Below, one piece after another: positions 18,133 through 26,686 of a stretch of DNA of 64,000 nt; position 1 is the first letter of the stretch; each line of letters starts with the position of its first letter. The notes beneath the pieces were generated by a model that was not told the origin of the DNA, did no database searches, and was given only the letters and a program-made list of their open reading frames with translations. Where the stretch lies: positions 1 to 64,000 of the forward strand of contig CAJXRQ010000014.1 in NCBI GenBank assembly GCA_913060505.1, in the 5' to 3' direction. This DNA is from an uncultured Desulfovibrio sp. Lineage in GTDB: Bacteria; Desulfobacterota; Desulfovibrionia; Desulfovibrionales; Desulfovibrionaceae. The translations under genes were made by a program, and so were the position numbers.

Positions 18133-18336
18133 TTACTTCTCCAAAACTCGACGCTCGGTAACGGATTTGCCGCCGATGCCCCAATTGTCGGTCTCAACTT
18201 CGTCGATAATCACAAATGTCGTGGCCGGGCTTTTTCCAAGCACGTCAGCCAAAAGATCGGTCACCCCCTGAATGAGTTGTTTCTTTTGCTCCGGGCTGGC
18301 TCCCTCACGCGTGATGCGAATGTTTACGAACGGCAT
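18133..18336 (-). CDS. 4-oxalocrotonate tautomerase family protein
   Basis: A 67-residue tautomerase. After removal of Met the protein begins PFVNIRITREGASPEQKKQL, giving the catalytic Pro1, and ends with VIIDEVETDNWGIGGKSV, matching the family's C-terminal block. The start at 18336 is decided by AAGGAG with a 5-base spacing and by the need for Pro at position 2; the in-frame GTG two codons upstream overlaps the ribosome site. The physiological substrate is unknown. Confidence 0.88.
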   Translation of the reverse strand: MPFVNIRITREGASPEQKKQLIQGVTDLLADVLGKSPATTFVIIDEVETDNWGIGGKSVTERRVLEK

Positions 18337-18600
18337 GGTCACTCCTTTTAATATAGTGCTTTGTCGTAACCTAGCCTGCCCTGTGAGTAAAATTCAAGTT
18401 GTCGGAAACGAAAACGGCAAAGATTTGTTGCGAACAAAAAAAACATATCGACTACCGCGATCCGGTTGCAATCAATCGCAATTCAGGGATAGAAAGGGGC
18501 GTTTCAGGAGGAGAGCCGCATAGGACCTCTTTGACAATACCGATTGCGGAAATTCGAGTTGCATGGTAACTCACCGCCTGAGTTTCACTTTTTTTTAAGA

Positions 18601-18641
18601 GATTTGCGCAAGCTCGGAATTGTTGTTCCGGTGCGCAAATC
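18601..18641 (+). promoter_or_regulatory. Long hairpin upstream of the tmc operon
   Basis: GATTTGCGCA pairs with TGCGCAAATC (10 bp), and inside it CGGAA pairs with TTCCG around a 6-base loop. No T-run follows on either strand, so it is not a normal terminator. It lies 120 bp before tmcD and could be an operator for a dimeric regulator or a 5' leader structure. The remainder of 18343-18761 contains no gene; a weak promoter-like TTGTCG...TAGTAG lies at 18716-18745. Confidence 0.45.
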
Positions 18642-18761
18642 CCTTTGGTTGTGGCGATTATTTCTACGGCGTCGATGTTGTTGTGACGACATCGCAAGCG
18701 TTTTTCGCTGCACGTTGTCGGCATGGTCGACGAATGTAGTAGACTGGTTGGGAGGAATATT

Positions 18762-20012
18762 ATGCAGAACACCAATGGCTGGAATTGGGAGCCGGGCCGC
18801 AGAAAGGAAACGTTTTCCGACTGTGAGCAGGGTTCCGAGTGGCTGGAAGAGTGGCACGTGAGCCCGGATGGCGAGAAGGTGGCATGTGTCGCCTGTACCG
18901 CGCCCGCCGAATTCACAATGTGTGTCAACGGAAAGCTCGGCGAAACCGTTTATGAAAAAGTCATTTGCCCCAAGTTTACCGAAGACGGCAAACTGGCCGC
19001 ATACGTGTCGCAGGACATGGAGTGGTTCGTGTACGTCGATGGACAAACATGGGAAGAGGGATACGGTTTTGCCTGGGATTTGAAGAGTGCGGAAGGCCAT
19101 GTGGCTACCGCCGTGCAGCAGGACATGAAGTACGGCATGGCCGTGGACGGCAAGCTCTGGGAAACCATGTATGAAAACGCCAACAACTTCACCCTTAGCC
19201 CGGATGGTTCCCGTACGGCTGCTGCCGTTCAGGTAGAGGCTCTGGCTCAGGCTGATATCTACAAGTTTCAGGAAGGCGTGTTCAAACTGGCCGTGGATGG
19301 CGAGCTGTTCGGTGATGCCGTCATGAACGTGTACAGCCCGACCTTCAGCCCGGATTCCAAAAGCGTTGCCTGCGAGGTTCGTACCTCCCTGTATGATTAC
19401 TCCATTGCCGTGGACGGCAAGAAGTGGGCAACATCCTACAACGCCGTATGGGCTCCGGCTTATAATCCGGTCTCCGGCGCTGTTGTGGCACCAGTCCGCG
19501 TAGGCGGCAAATGGGGCCTGGCCGAAAATGACAACATACTCTGGCAGCCCAAGTATTCCCAACTCTGGAAGCAGCGTTTCACCGCACAGGGCGACATCTG
19601 GGCCGTATGTGCGCCGTCATACGGCGAATTTACCCTCGTCAAGAACGACACTCCCTGGAACGTGACCGCCAACGTTGTGTACGACGTGGCCGTCAGCCCG
19701 GACGGACAGCGTGCCGCTGCCGTGTCCCGTGGCGACGACCGCCGCTACAAGGTGATGAGCGACAACAAGTTCTGGCCCGGCAGCTTTGAAATGATCTGGC
19801 GTCCGGTGTTCAGCTCGGATAGCTCCAACTGTGCCGCACGTGTGGACATGGGCGACAAGCAGACCATTATGGTCAACGGCAAGGCATTCGGCGAAGAGTT
19901 CGACGAATGTTTCGACCCCGCGTTCAGCCCGGATGGTTCCAAGGTGCTGGTCAAGGCCCGCAACGGCAAGGAATATCATCGCATCGTCGTCGATGTGAAT
20001 GAGTTCAAATAA
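18762..20012 (+). CDS. tmcD: TmcD, tryptophan-rich subunit of the Tmc complex
   Basis: A 416-residue soluble protein built of beta-propeller-like repeats: VSPDGEKVACVACT, TLSPDGSRTAAAV, TFSPDSKSVACEV, AVSPDGQRAAAVS and AFSPDGSKVLVKA recur, alternating with AVDGKxW segments. It is rich in Trp, as described for TmcD of Desulfovibrio vulgaris. The start at 18762 has GGGAGG six bases upstream. It is the first of four genes of the operon, 11 bp before tmcC. The Tmc complex links periplasmic cytochrome c3 and hydrogen oxidation to cytoplasmic electron acceptors; the role of the D subunit is not established. Confidence 0.85.
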   Translation: MQNTNGWNWEPGRRKETFSDCEQGSEWLEEWHVSPDGEKVACVACTAPAEFTMCVNGKLGETVYEKVICPKFTEDGKLAAYVSQDMEWFVYVDGQTWEEGYGFAWDLKSAEGHVATAVQQDMKYGMAVDGKLWETMYENANNFTLSPDGSRTAAAVQVEALAQADIYKFQEGVFKLAVDGELFGDAVMNVYSPTFSPDSKSVACEVRTSLYDYSIAVDGKKWATSYNAVWAPAYNPVSGAVVAPVRVGGKWGLAENDNILWQPKYSQLWKQRFTAQGDIWAVCAPSYGEFTLVKNDTPWNVTANVVYDVAVSPDGQRAAAVSRGDDRRYKVMSDNKFWPGSFEMIWRPVFSSDSSNCAARVDMGDKQTIMVNGKAFGEEFDECFDPAFSPDGSKVLVKARNGKEYHRIVVDVNEFK

Positions 20013-20023
20013 GGGGGAACGAA

Positions 20024-20686
20024 ATGTATCATAGCATTTACGACATCGTTACCGGCCCCCTGGCATGGCTCGGATGGGCCGTCTTTATTCTGGGAAGCCT
20101 GTACCGCATGGCCTCGCTGTACGGCGAAGCCAAGAAAAAGGACGCTTCTTCCATTGCCTATGTCAAGGCGTCCTACGGCTTTAATTCCATCATGCATTGG
20201 ATCACTCCGTTCGCCACGCTGGGCTGGAAGGAAAATCCGGCCATGACCGTGGCTACCTTCGTGTTCCATATCTGCCTTTTGGCCGTGCCCCTTTTCCTGG
20301 GCGCGCATATTGATCTTTGGAACCAGTGGTTCGGCGTTTCCTGGGTGGCTCTGCCCGATCATGTTGCGGATACCATGACCGTGCTGGTGATTCTGGCTGC
20401 GGCTTTCTTCGCCTACCGCCGCATCGCCGTCCGGGAAGTGGCCTTCGTGACCACCTGGAAGGACTGGATGACCCTGATCATCGCCGTGGCTCCGTTCCTG
20501 ACCGGTTTTCTGGCGTATCACCAGATTCTCAACTATCAGTTCATGATCGTTCTGCATGTTGTCACCGGCATCGCGTGGTTGATTTTCATTCCGTTCGGCA
20601 GGCTCAGCCATGCCATTCTCGGCTGGTACTCCCGTGTCTACATCGGGTCTGAGTTTCAGGGCGTTCGCCACTGCAAGGACTGGTAG
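20024..20686 (+). CDS. tmcC: TmcC, membrane cytochrome b-like subunit
   Basis: A 220-residue integral membrane protein with about five hydrophobic helices: PLAWLGWAVFILGSLY, VATFVFHICLLAVPLFLG, VADTMTVLVILAAAFFAY, DWMTLIIAVAPFLTGFLAY and FMIVLHVVTGIAWLIFIPF. Histidines in helices (IMHWITP, VFHIC, VLHVV, LSHAIL) could ligate haem b, as in NarI-type subunits. It carries electrons across the membrane between TmcA and TmcB. It lies between tmcD and tmcB, 24 bp before the latter. Confidence 0.88.
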   Translation: MYHSIYDIVTGPLAWLGWAVFILGSLYRMASLYGEAKKKDASSIAYVKASYGFNSIMHWITPFATLGWKENPAMTVATFVFHICLLAVPLFLGAHIDLWNQWFGVSWVALPDHVADTMTVLVILAAAFFAYRRIAVREVAFVTTWKDWMTLIIAVAPFLTGFLAYHQILNYQFMIVLHVVTGIAWLIFIPFGRLSHAILGWYSRVYIGSEFQGVRHCKDW

Positions 20687-20710
20687 CCCGATCACAAGGA
20701 GGATCAAGCA

Positions 20711-22051
20711 GTGTATAACAAGATATTCGACAGGAAGATTGACGACATCGGGCTTCAGACAGGTATTGACCGTCTGACTCCGGAAAAGATCGAAAAGGTC
20801 GTCAACGAAGTCATCGCCGGTGAAACCGGTGCCAAGCTCAAGGTATACCATGACACCTGCGTGCGGTGCGGACTGTGCGCCAAGGCTTGTCATTACTATG
20901 TCTCTCACGATAACGACCCCAGCTATTCCCCGGTGGGCAAGGTCAGCCAGACCATGAGCATCCTGCTGGACAAGAAGGGCAAGGTCGGCCCGGACTTCAT
21001 TTACCAGTGTGCGCAGATAGCCTACACCGAGTGCAACCTGTGCCGCCGTTGCGTGCATTATTGCCCGCTGGGTATCGACACTGGTTACATAATGTCCACC
21101 GTGCGCCGTATCTGTCACAAGCTGGGGGTCACTCCCCAGTATATTCAGGACACCTCGCACAGCCATTCCGCTACCATGAACCAGATGTGGGTCAAGGATG
21201 ACGAATGGACCGACTCCCTGCTGTGGCAGGAAGAGGAAGCTCGCGACGAGTTCCCGGATATGCGCATTCCGCTGGATAAGGACGGCTCGGACGTCTACTA
21301 TTCGGTCATCGGACCCGAACCGAAATTCCGTACGCACCTGATCTATCAGGCCGGAGCCATTCTGCACGAAGCTGGCGTAGATTGGACCATGCCGAGCCTT
21401 CCCGGCTGGGATAACTCGGATATGTCCATGTTCTCCGGCGACTTCGAAATGATGGGTCGTCTCAAACGCACCCATTTCGAAAGTGCGCAGAAGTTGCACG
21501 CCAAGAAGATCGTCATGGGCGAATGCGGCCATGCCTTCCGCTCTATATACGACCAGGGCAACCGTTGGCTGGGCTGGAAGGATTACCCGGTCGAGGTCGT
21601 CCATTCCATCGAGTTCTTCGCCCATCTGCTCAAGACCGGCAAGATCAAGATGGCTGAGAAGTTCCCCGGTCCCGTGACCATCCATGACCCGTGCAACGTC
21701 ATTCGAGGACGCGGCCTCATGGCGGAACTTCGTTACGTTGTAGGCGAGATTTGCGAATCCTACATCGAGATGACCCCCAACGCCGAGCATAACTACTGTT
21801 GCGCTGCTGGCGGTGGCGTCATCAACTGCGGTCCTCCGTTCAAGAACGTGCGCATGGAAGGCAACAAGGCCAAGGCGGACCAGCTTCGGGCCATGGCCGA
21901 GCAGGGCGTCAAGACCGTCATTGCCCCGTGCCACAACTGCCACGGCGGATTGGAAGATATTATCCATCATTATGAACTGGGCATGGAACTCAAGTTCCTT
22001 GGCGACATCATCTACGCCAACATGGTCAAGACCAAGGCCGTGGAAGAGTAG
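20711..22051 (+). CDS. tmcB: TmcB, iron-sulfur/CCG-domain subunit
   Basis: A 446-residue HdrD-like protein. Two [4Fe-4S] motifs are visible: CVRCGLCAKAC (Cys50, 53, 56, 60) and CNLCRRCVHYC (Cys108, 111, 114, 118). The first CCG-like region (about 210-290, with MGECGHAFRSIY) is degenerate. The second is complete, with HDPCNVIRGRG, CCAAGGG and APCHNCHGG. It is cytoplasmic and probably the electron-output site of the complex. The start is a GTG at 20711 with AGGAGG seven bases upstream. Confidence 0.9.
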   Translation: MYNKIFDRKIDDIGLQTGIDRLTPEKIEKVVNEVIAGETGAKLKVYHDTCVRCGLCAKACHYYVSHDNDPSYSPVGKVSQTMSILLDKKGKVGPDFIYQCAQIAYTECNLCRRCVHYCPLGIDTGYIMSTVRRICHKLGVTPQYIQDTSHSHSATMNQMWVKDDEWTDSLLWQEEEARDEFPDMRIPLDKDGSDVYYSVIGPEPKFRTHLIYQAGAILHEAGVDWTMPSLPGWDNSDMSMFSGDFEMMGRLKRTHFESAQKLHAKKIVMGECGHAFRSIYDQGNRWLGWKDYPVEVVHSIEFFAHLLKTGKIKMAEKFPGPVTIHDPCNVIRGRGLMAELRYVVGEICESYIEMTPNAEHNYCCAAGGGVINCGPPFKNVRMEGNKAKADQLRAMAEQGVKTVIAPCHNCHGGLEDIIHHYELGMELKFLGDIIYANMVKTKAVEE

Positions 22052-22063
22052 GGAGGAGAAACC

Positions 22064-22435
22064 ATGAAGAAATGCATCACCATCATGCTGGCGGTGGCCG
22101 CGGTTCTGGTCTTCATCCTTCCCGCGTTCAGCCAGGAAGATATCACGGAGATCAAGGATTCCGCTTTCGGTAAGTTGCAGCGTCCGGCTGTGCCGTTTAT
22201 GCATGACGAGCATAATGAAAAGGCCGGGCTGGATGGTTGCCTGCCCTGCCATCACGAGGGCAGGGAAAACGGCGAATTCGTTGAGGGAGACCCTGTTCCC
22301 TGTTCCGAATGCCATGAAGCGAAAACTACCGATGGTTCCATGAACCTCAAGGAAGCCTTCCACAGGCAGTGCATCACCTGTCACGAAGAGTCCAAGAAGG
22401 GCCCTGTGGCTTGTGGCGAATGCCATGTGAAATAG
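22064..22435 (+). CDS. tmcA: TmcA, type II tetrahaem cytochrome c3
   Basis: A 123-residue periplasmic cytochrome with a signal peptide (KKCITIMLAVAAVLVFILPAFS) and four haem-binding CxxCH motifs: CLPCH, CSECH, CITCH and CGECH. Additional histidines (MHDEH, CHHEG, EAFH) supply the distal ligands. Four haems in about 100 mature residues fits type II cytochrome c3. It accepts electrons from periplasmic hydrogenase via type I c3. It is last in this tmc operon and is followed by a strong terminator. Confidence 0.93.
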   Translation: MKKCITIMLAVAAVLVFILPAFSQEDITEIKDSAFGKLQRPAVPFMHDEHNEKAGLDGCLPCHHEGRENGEFVEGDPVPCSECHEAKTTDGSMNLKEAFHRQCITCHEESKKGPVACGECHVK

Positions 22436-22461
22436 CTTCGCTGCCAATACTGTCAATGCTT

Positions 22462-22494
22462 GGGTCGCCGGATTTGTCCGGCGACCCTTTTTTT
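22462..22494 (+). terminator. Intrinsic terminator of the tmc operon
   Basis: GGGTCGCCGGA and TCCGGCGACCC form an 11-bp perfect stem with a TTTG loop and are followed by seven T. Confidence 0.95.
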
Positions 22495-22580
22495 GTGGGC
22501 ACTTTTTTCCGGCGCGAGATTTGCAAATAAACCACTCGAAGGGAAAAACCGCCACAGAGCGGCAACATAAGGAGTGGACA

Positions 22581-23294
22581 ATGGCATTGAGTATCAATGG
22601 CCTTGGCATTCAATCGTACGGGATGCGCCTTCGTGAATTTAGGGATAGCGAAGACGGGACAGACCAGCAGCGCTCTGTTCTTGCAAAAAATGACACGGGT
22701 AAAACCCGGTCTTCTGTCCAAATTTCCCTGTCTGGAGCCGCCAGACAGCGTGTGCAAGAAGAGGAAGAGGCTAACGCCCGGCTGGCAAAACTTTCCCCCG
22801 AGGATCGTCAAGAAGTGAAAACTCTGGTGGGCGAATTGGAGTCCATGGTCAACACGTCGGGAGGCTTCCGACGCCTGAGCGAAACCCAATGGGAACGCGT
22901 CGATGAAATTCAGACCAGAATTTCAGAAATTAATGGGGAAGATCCTGCCGAAGGCTCTGCCAAATTGCAGGATCTGAAACAGGTCTACTCCCTTGAGGCT
23001 GAACTGGAGTCCCTATATTCGGGTGATGAACCAATGACCACCGAGCAGCGGGAACGCGCTGACGCCATCATGGAAAAATTGGGCACACTTTTTGGAGATC
23101 AGGAACCGTCTCGAATGGCGCCTGAGCAGGAAAAACAGGTTGACGATCTGGAAGACGAGCTGGATAAACTTATGGACAAGTTCGACAAATGGACGTTGAC
23201 CCCAGCGGATGAACAGCGTGTCAATGTCATATTTTCCCAGATGGAGTCCCTTTTCCAGGGAGCTGAACAGCACGTTCTTGCCAATAGTATCTGA
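22581..23294 (+). CDS. Hypothetical coiled-coil protein
   Basis: A 237-residue acidic protein. It begins ALSINGLGIQSYGMRLREF and then becomes strongly helical and charged (EEEEANARLAKLSPEDRQEVKTLV, EQEKQVDDLEDELDKLMDKF), with no signal peptide or membrane segment. Three repeats of a roughly 55-residue helical unit seem present, each with an E-L-(E/D)-x-L core (LVGELESM, LEAELESLY, LEDELDKLM). The start at 22581 has AAGGAG seven bases upstream. I do not recognise the family. The N-terminus and repeats recall flagellar-hook-length or secreted scaffold proteins, but this is only an impression. Confidence 0.75.
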   Translation: MALSINGLGIQSYGMRLREFRDSEDGTDQQRSVLAKNDTGKTRSSVQISLSGAARQRVQEEEEANARLAKLSPEDRQEVKTLVGELESMVNTSGGFRRLSETQWERVDEIQTRISEINGEDPAEGSAKLQDLKQVYSLEAELESLYSGDEPMTTEQRERADAIMEKLGTLFGDQEPSRMAPEQEKQVDDLEDELDKLMDKFDKWTLTPADEQRVNVIFSQMESLFQGAEQHVLANSI

Positions 23295-23436
23295 TCGGAA
23301 TTGGTTCAGGGAACATAGAAGACAGCTTTGATTGCTTTGTCTTCGTTTTGGATGATTTTCATTTGCCTGCCTGTGGAAAAAAACATCCGAAGAATATCCC
23401 TGCGCCTTGTTCTGGCGTATTTTTTCCCTTTTTACA

Positions 23437-23481
23437 CAAGTGCGATTTTTGTGGCCTTTTGTGTCACGAAAATCGCGCTTG
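23437..23481 (+). promoter_or_regulatory. Long imperfect hairpin upstream of the chemoreceptor
   Basis: CAAGtGCGATTTTtGTG pairs with CACgAAAATCGCgCTTG around an 11-base loop. It lies about 70 bp before the chemoreceptor gene and is followed by TTGCGTTGTTTT. It could be a weak terminator or a regulator-binding site. The remaining intergenic sequence 23295-23550 shows no gene. Confidence 0.4.
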
Positions 23482-23550
23482 CGTTGTTTTAACAATTAGA
23501 CAATACTCCGCCTTCTAGTAATGACTATCAATTAGCAGCGGAGTCAATAT

Positions 23551-25854
23551 ATGTTTTCAAGTTTGAAAAGCAAGTTAATATTCGTATTTACGATCATGAT
23601 ACTTCTATTTCTCACAATGAGCGGAACTGGGTATTATGAATCTTTGCGTGACGGCAACGTAGCACGCACGTTGGCGCTTCGCGGCGTCCCTCTCGTGTCC
23701 GCGGTGAAAGATGTGAGGGTCCATATCCTCAATCATCGGCGCTATGAAAAGGATCTTTTTCTGAATTTCGGAGATAAAGAGAAACAGGCAAATTACATTG
23801 AAAAGTTCAAGCGGGAGTCGCAGGAGTTTCGGGAAAGCCTGAAAGAGCTTCGTTCCCTTTTGGAAGAATCTCCCGACCTTGTCAAACATGCCCAGCTCGT
23901 GGGTGATCTTGAGCGGAACTACCAAACATACCATGATGGCGTCATGCATGTTTACTCCCAACTACAGTCCGATGCGTCTCTGACCCCGCGTCAGGCCAAC
24001 ATGTTGGTCATGCCGTTCAAAGAAAGTGTCTACGTTGTGGAAACTACGGCGGCCAAACTCGAAGAAGAAATTTGCAGTGCGGTTGACTGGCTTTCCAAGG
24101 ACATGGTTTCCACCGCGAGGACCGCAAGCATGTTCTTTCTGATCAGTGCTGTGGTCGGGGTGTGTGTGGCCGTAGGACTGGTCATCTACATTCTTTCTGC
24201 TGCCATCGGACCTTTGAATCGAATGACACAATATGCCTCTGCCTTGGAGCAGGGGGATTTCGACGTTGAACCGCCTGCAAATTGTCAGGGTGAGTTGCAA
24301 CTGCTCAAACAGGCCATTTGCGGCGTGGTCGATACGGTCAAGAGCAAAATTGCCGAGGCCTTGAAAAGTGCTCAGGAAGCCGAAGTCGCACGCCGCGAGG
24401 CCCGCACGCAGCAGGATGCCGCGTTGGAGGCCAAGGCCGAAGCCGAACAACAGACGGAAGTCCTTATCGGTGCTGCCGGCCATATTCGCGATTTGACTGG
24501 CATGTTGTCCGATGCCAGCGTCACTCTTGGTCGCGAGGTGGATATGGTGAGCCAGGGCGCCGGAGACCAGCAGAGAAGGACTCAGGAAAACGCTGCGGCA
24601 ATGGAACAGATGAACATCAGCATTCTTGAAGTTGCCCGCAACGCGTCCAACGCTGCGACAGAATCCGCCGATGCAAAGGAAAAAGCCGTGGATGGTGTGG
24701 ACATCGTCAAACGTGTGGCCCTTTCGGTTCGCGAGGTTGACGAACATTCTGATGCAGTCAACCGCAGTCTTGAGTTGCTGGAAGGACAGGCGTCGGATAT
24801 CGGCAGCATCATGGCTGTAATCACGGACATCGCGGACCAGACGAACCTGCTGGCTTTGAATGCGGCCATTGAGGCTGCCCGTGCCGGTGAGGCCGGCCGC
24901 GGATTTGCCGTTGTTGCAGACGAGGTTCGCAAGCTGGCCGAGAAAACCATGGTGGCCACCAAAGAGGTGGGGAACGCGGTTTCGGCTATTCAGGACGGAA
25001 CGCGGGAGAGCGCGGAAGGAATGGCCAAGGCCAGCGAAGTCGCCCATGCTTCCACCGCGCTTGCCCAAGAAGCCGGAGAGGCGTTGCAGGAGATTCTTTC
25101 CCTTGTGGAACGCAATGCCGACCAGATTCAGGCCATAGCCACTGCTGCTGAGGAACAATCCGCGGCCAGTGAAGAAATCAACCGTTCCGTGGAAGAAGTT
25201 TCTTCCATTTCCGAACAGATCCAGGAGGGCATGAGCCAGGCTGTCGTACCCCTTGGGCAGTTGAGCGATCTGAATGGCGATCTTGTTGAGATTGTGGAGA
25301 TAATGGCCCGAGGCGACATGGCTGCCCTGGAAAATCGCAACTGGCAGGAACGGTCAACACGGGCCGTTCGTCCTGTGGTATCAACGGTACGTCCTCCCGC
25401 TCACAGGAAAACTCCCAAGCCTTCTGCTGCGCGAAAGGATGACCGGCGTTCCCTTATGGTCTGGGACGAGTCCCTGTCCGTGAACGTGACCAAGATCGAC
25501 GAACAGCATAAAGAACTGGTGGACCTGATTAACGAATTGAACGACGCCATGCGTTCAGGTAAGGGCAAGCAAACCTTGCAGGATGTTTTCCGGCGTCTTC
25601 GGGAGTACACGGTCTATCATTTTTCCACGGAAGAGGAATTATTTGCCAAGTACAATTATCCCGGGAAATTGGCGCATGAAAAAGAGCATGAGCGTCTTGT
25701 GAATACTGTGGTGGAACTGGAAGGGAAGTTTGCCAAGGGACAGGTTGCCGTGACCAATGAAGTGATGGACTTCCTCAAAAAGTGGCTGTTGAACCACATC
25801 AACGGAACGGATAAGCGGTATTCCTCGTTTTTCAATAAAAACGGCGTGTACTAG
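23551..25854 (+). CDS. Methyl-accepting chemoreceptor with C-terminal bacteriohemerythrin (DcrH-like)
   Basis: A 767-residue chemoreceptor. Helix 1 (about 8-27) and helix 2 (about 191-215) bracket a periplasmic four-helix sensor, followed by HAMP, a coiled coil, and the signalling domain whose tip reads [20 protein letters not shown] (about 426-445). After a basic Pro-rich linker, residues about 635-765 form a bacteriohemerythrin. All seven di-iron ligands are recognisable: the His of EQHKEL, the His and Glu of YHFSTEEE, two His of HEKEH, and the His and Asp of [10 protein letters not shown]. It resembles DcrH of D. vulgaris, an oxygen/redox sensor in an anaerobe. A strong terminator follows. 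Confidence 0.92.
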   Translation: MFSSLKSKLIFVFTIMILLFLTMSGTGYYESLRDGNVARTLALRGVPLVSAVKDVRVHILNHRRYEKDLFLNFGDKEKQANYIEKFKRESQEFRESLKELRSLLEESPDLVKHAQLVGDLERNYQTYHDGVMHVYSQLQSDASLTPRQANMLVMPFKESVYVVETTAAKLEEEICSAVDWLSKDMVSTARTASMFFLISAVVGVCVAVGLVIYILSAAIGPLNRMTQYASALEQGDFDVEPPANCQGELQLLKQAICGVVDTVKSKIAEALKSAQEAEVARREARTQQDAALEAKAEAEQQTEVLIGAAGHIRDLTGMLSDASVTLGREVDMVSQGAGDQQRRTQENAAAMEQMNISILEVARNASNAATESADAKEKAVDGVDIVKRVALSVREVDEHSDAVNRSLELLEGQASDIGSIMAVITDIADQTNLLALNAAIEAARAGEAGRGFAVVADEVRKLAEKTMVATKEVGNAVSAIQDGTRESAEGMAKASEVAHASTALAQEAGEALQEILSLVERNADQIQAIATAAEEQSAASEEINRSVEEVSSISEQIQEGMSQAVVPLGQLSDLNGDLVEIVEIMARGDMAALENRNWQERSTRAVRPVVSTVRPPAHRKTPKPSAARKDDRRSLMVWDESLSVNVTKIDEQHKELVDLINELNDAMRSGKGKQTLQDVFRRLREYTVYHFSTEEELFAKYNYPGKLAHEKEHERLVNTVVELEGKFAKGQVAVTNEVMDFLKKWLLNHINGTDKRYSSFFNKNGVY

Positions 25855-25874
25855 TTTTTCTGCCATGTATGAAA

Positions 25875-25910
25875 AGCAGAGGCGGCCTTTGGCCGCCTCT
25901 GCTTTTTTTT
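25875..25910. terminator. Bidirectional terminator between chemoreceptor and trpA
   Basis: AGCAGAGGCGGCC and GGCCGCCTCTGCT form a 13-bp stem with a TTT loop. It is followed by a T-run on the plus strand and by TTTTC on the minus strand, so it can serve both convergent transcripts. Confidence 0.92.
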
Positions 25911-25914
25911 ATTG

Positions 25915-26685
25915 TCAGGATGTCCAGATACTCATGTAAGAGGTGGCGTCGCCGCCGCCTTCGATGTGGCTGATCAGGGCCGAACCGATGACGGCTGCAT
26001 CCATCAGGCCGGCAAAGGGGGCGACCTGATCCGGGTGTTTGAGACCAAAGCCCAGTGCAACCGGGATATCGAAGACCTCTTGCACTTCGGCCAGCTTTGC
26101 CTTGACCTTGGTGGGCAGGGAATCGCGTTGGCCCGTGGTCCCCAACACAGAGACCATGTATACGAAACCTCCTGCGTCCCTGGCATACATTTCGAGCCGT
26201 TCCCGCGGAGTATTCAGACCCACCAGCGGAATAAGTTCGACGTTGTGCGGCTTCAGGGCTGTTGTCAGAAATTCGGATTCATTAATAGGCATGTCCGCAA
26301 TAATCAACCCGGAAACGCCTCCTTCGGCACAGGCCGCCGCAAAACGCTCAGGACCATACTGAAGCACCGGGTTCAGGTAGCCCATGAGCAACAGGGCAGC
26401 GTTGTAACGACCTTTGCGTTCTTTCAGACCTTCGAGAATCCAATGCAGGTTGATGCCGTCTTCCAGCACCTTGAGACAGGCGGCCTCGACCACGGGGCCA
26501 TCCGCTACGGGGTCGGAAAAGGGCATGCCTATTTCAATGACCGATGCTCCTGCGGCGTCCAGCTTGTCCAGCTCCTCCCAGAACCGTTCCCGTGTGGGAT
26601 ATCCGGCGGGAAGATAGGGCACAAGGGCGACTTCTCCCTTGGCGTTGGCCTCGCGTATTTTCGTATTCAGCGGGGAAACACTCAT
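25915..26685 (-). CDS. trpA: TrpA, tryptophan synthase alpha subunit
   Basis: A 256-residue TIM-barrel enzyme that cleaves indole-3-glycerol phosphate to indole. Seen are ALVPYLPAGYP, VIEIGMPFSDPVADGPVV (catalytic Glu and Asp region), GLIIADMPINES, GFVYMVSVLGTTGQR and GFGLKHPDQV. The ATG at 26685 is chosen over an earlier in-frame codon because GGAG precedes it and it follows the trpB stop by one base. It is the last gene of the aromatic operon. Confidence 0.95.
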   Translation of the reverse strand: MSVSPLNTKIREANAKGEVALVPYLPAGYPTRERFWEELDKLDAAGASVIEIGMPFSDPVADGPVVEAACLKVLEDGINLHWILEGLKERKGRYNAALLLMGYLNPVLQYGPERFAAACAEGGVSGLIIADMPINESEFLTTALKPHNVELIPLVGLNTPRERLEMYARDAGGFVYMVSVLGTTGQRDSLPTKVKAKLAEVQEVFDIPVALGFGLKHPDQVAPFAGLMDAAVIGSALISHIEGGGDATSYMSIWTS

Positions 26686-26686
26686 T

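Noticed and set aside
19976-22609. 877-codon minus-strand open frame across the tmc genes
   Set aside because: Lies antisense to four well-supported genes; His/Gly/Val-rich pattern typical of a reverse-frame artefact.
23962-25158. 398-codon minus-strand frame across the chemoreceptor
   Set aside because: Antisense to a canonical chemoreceptor domain; no family features.
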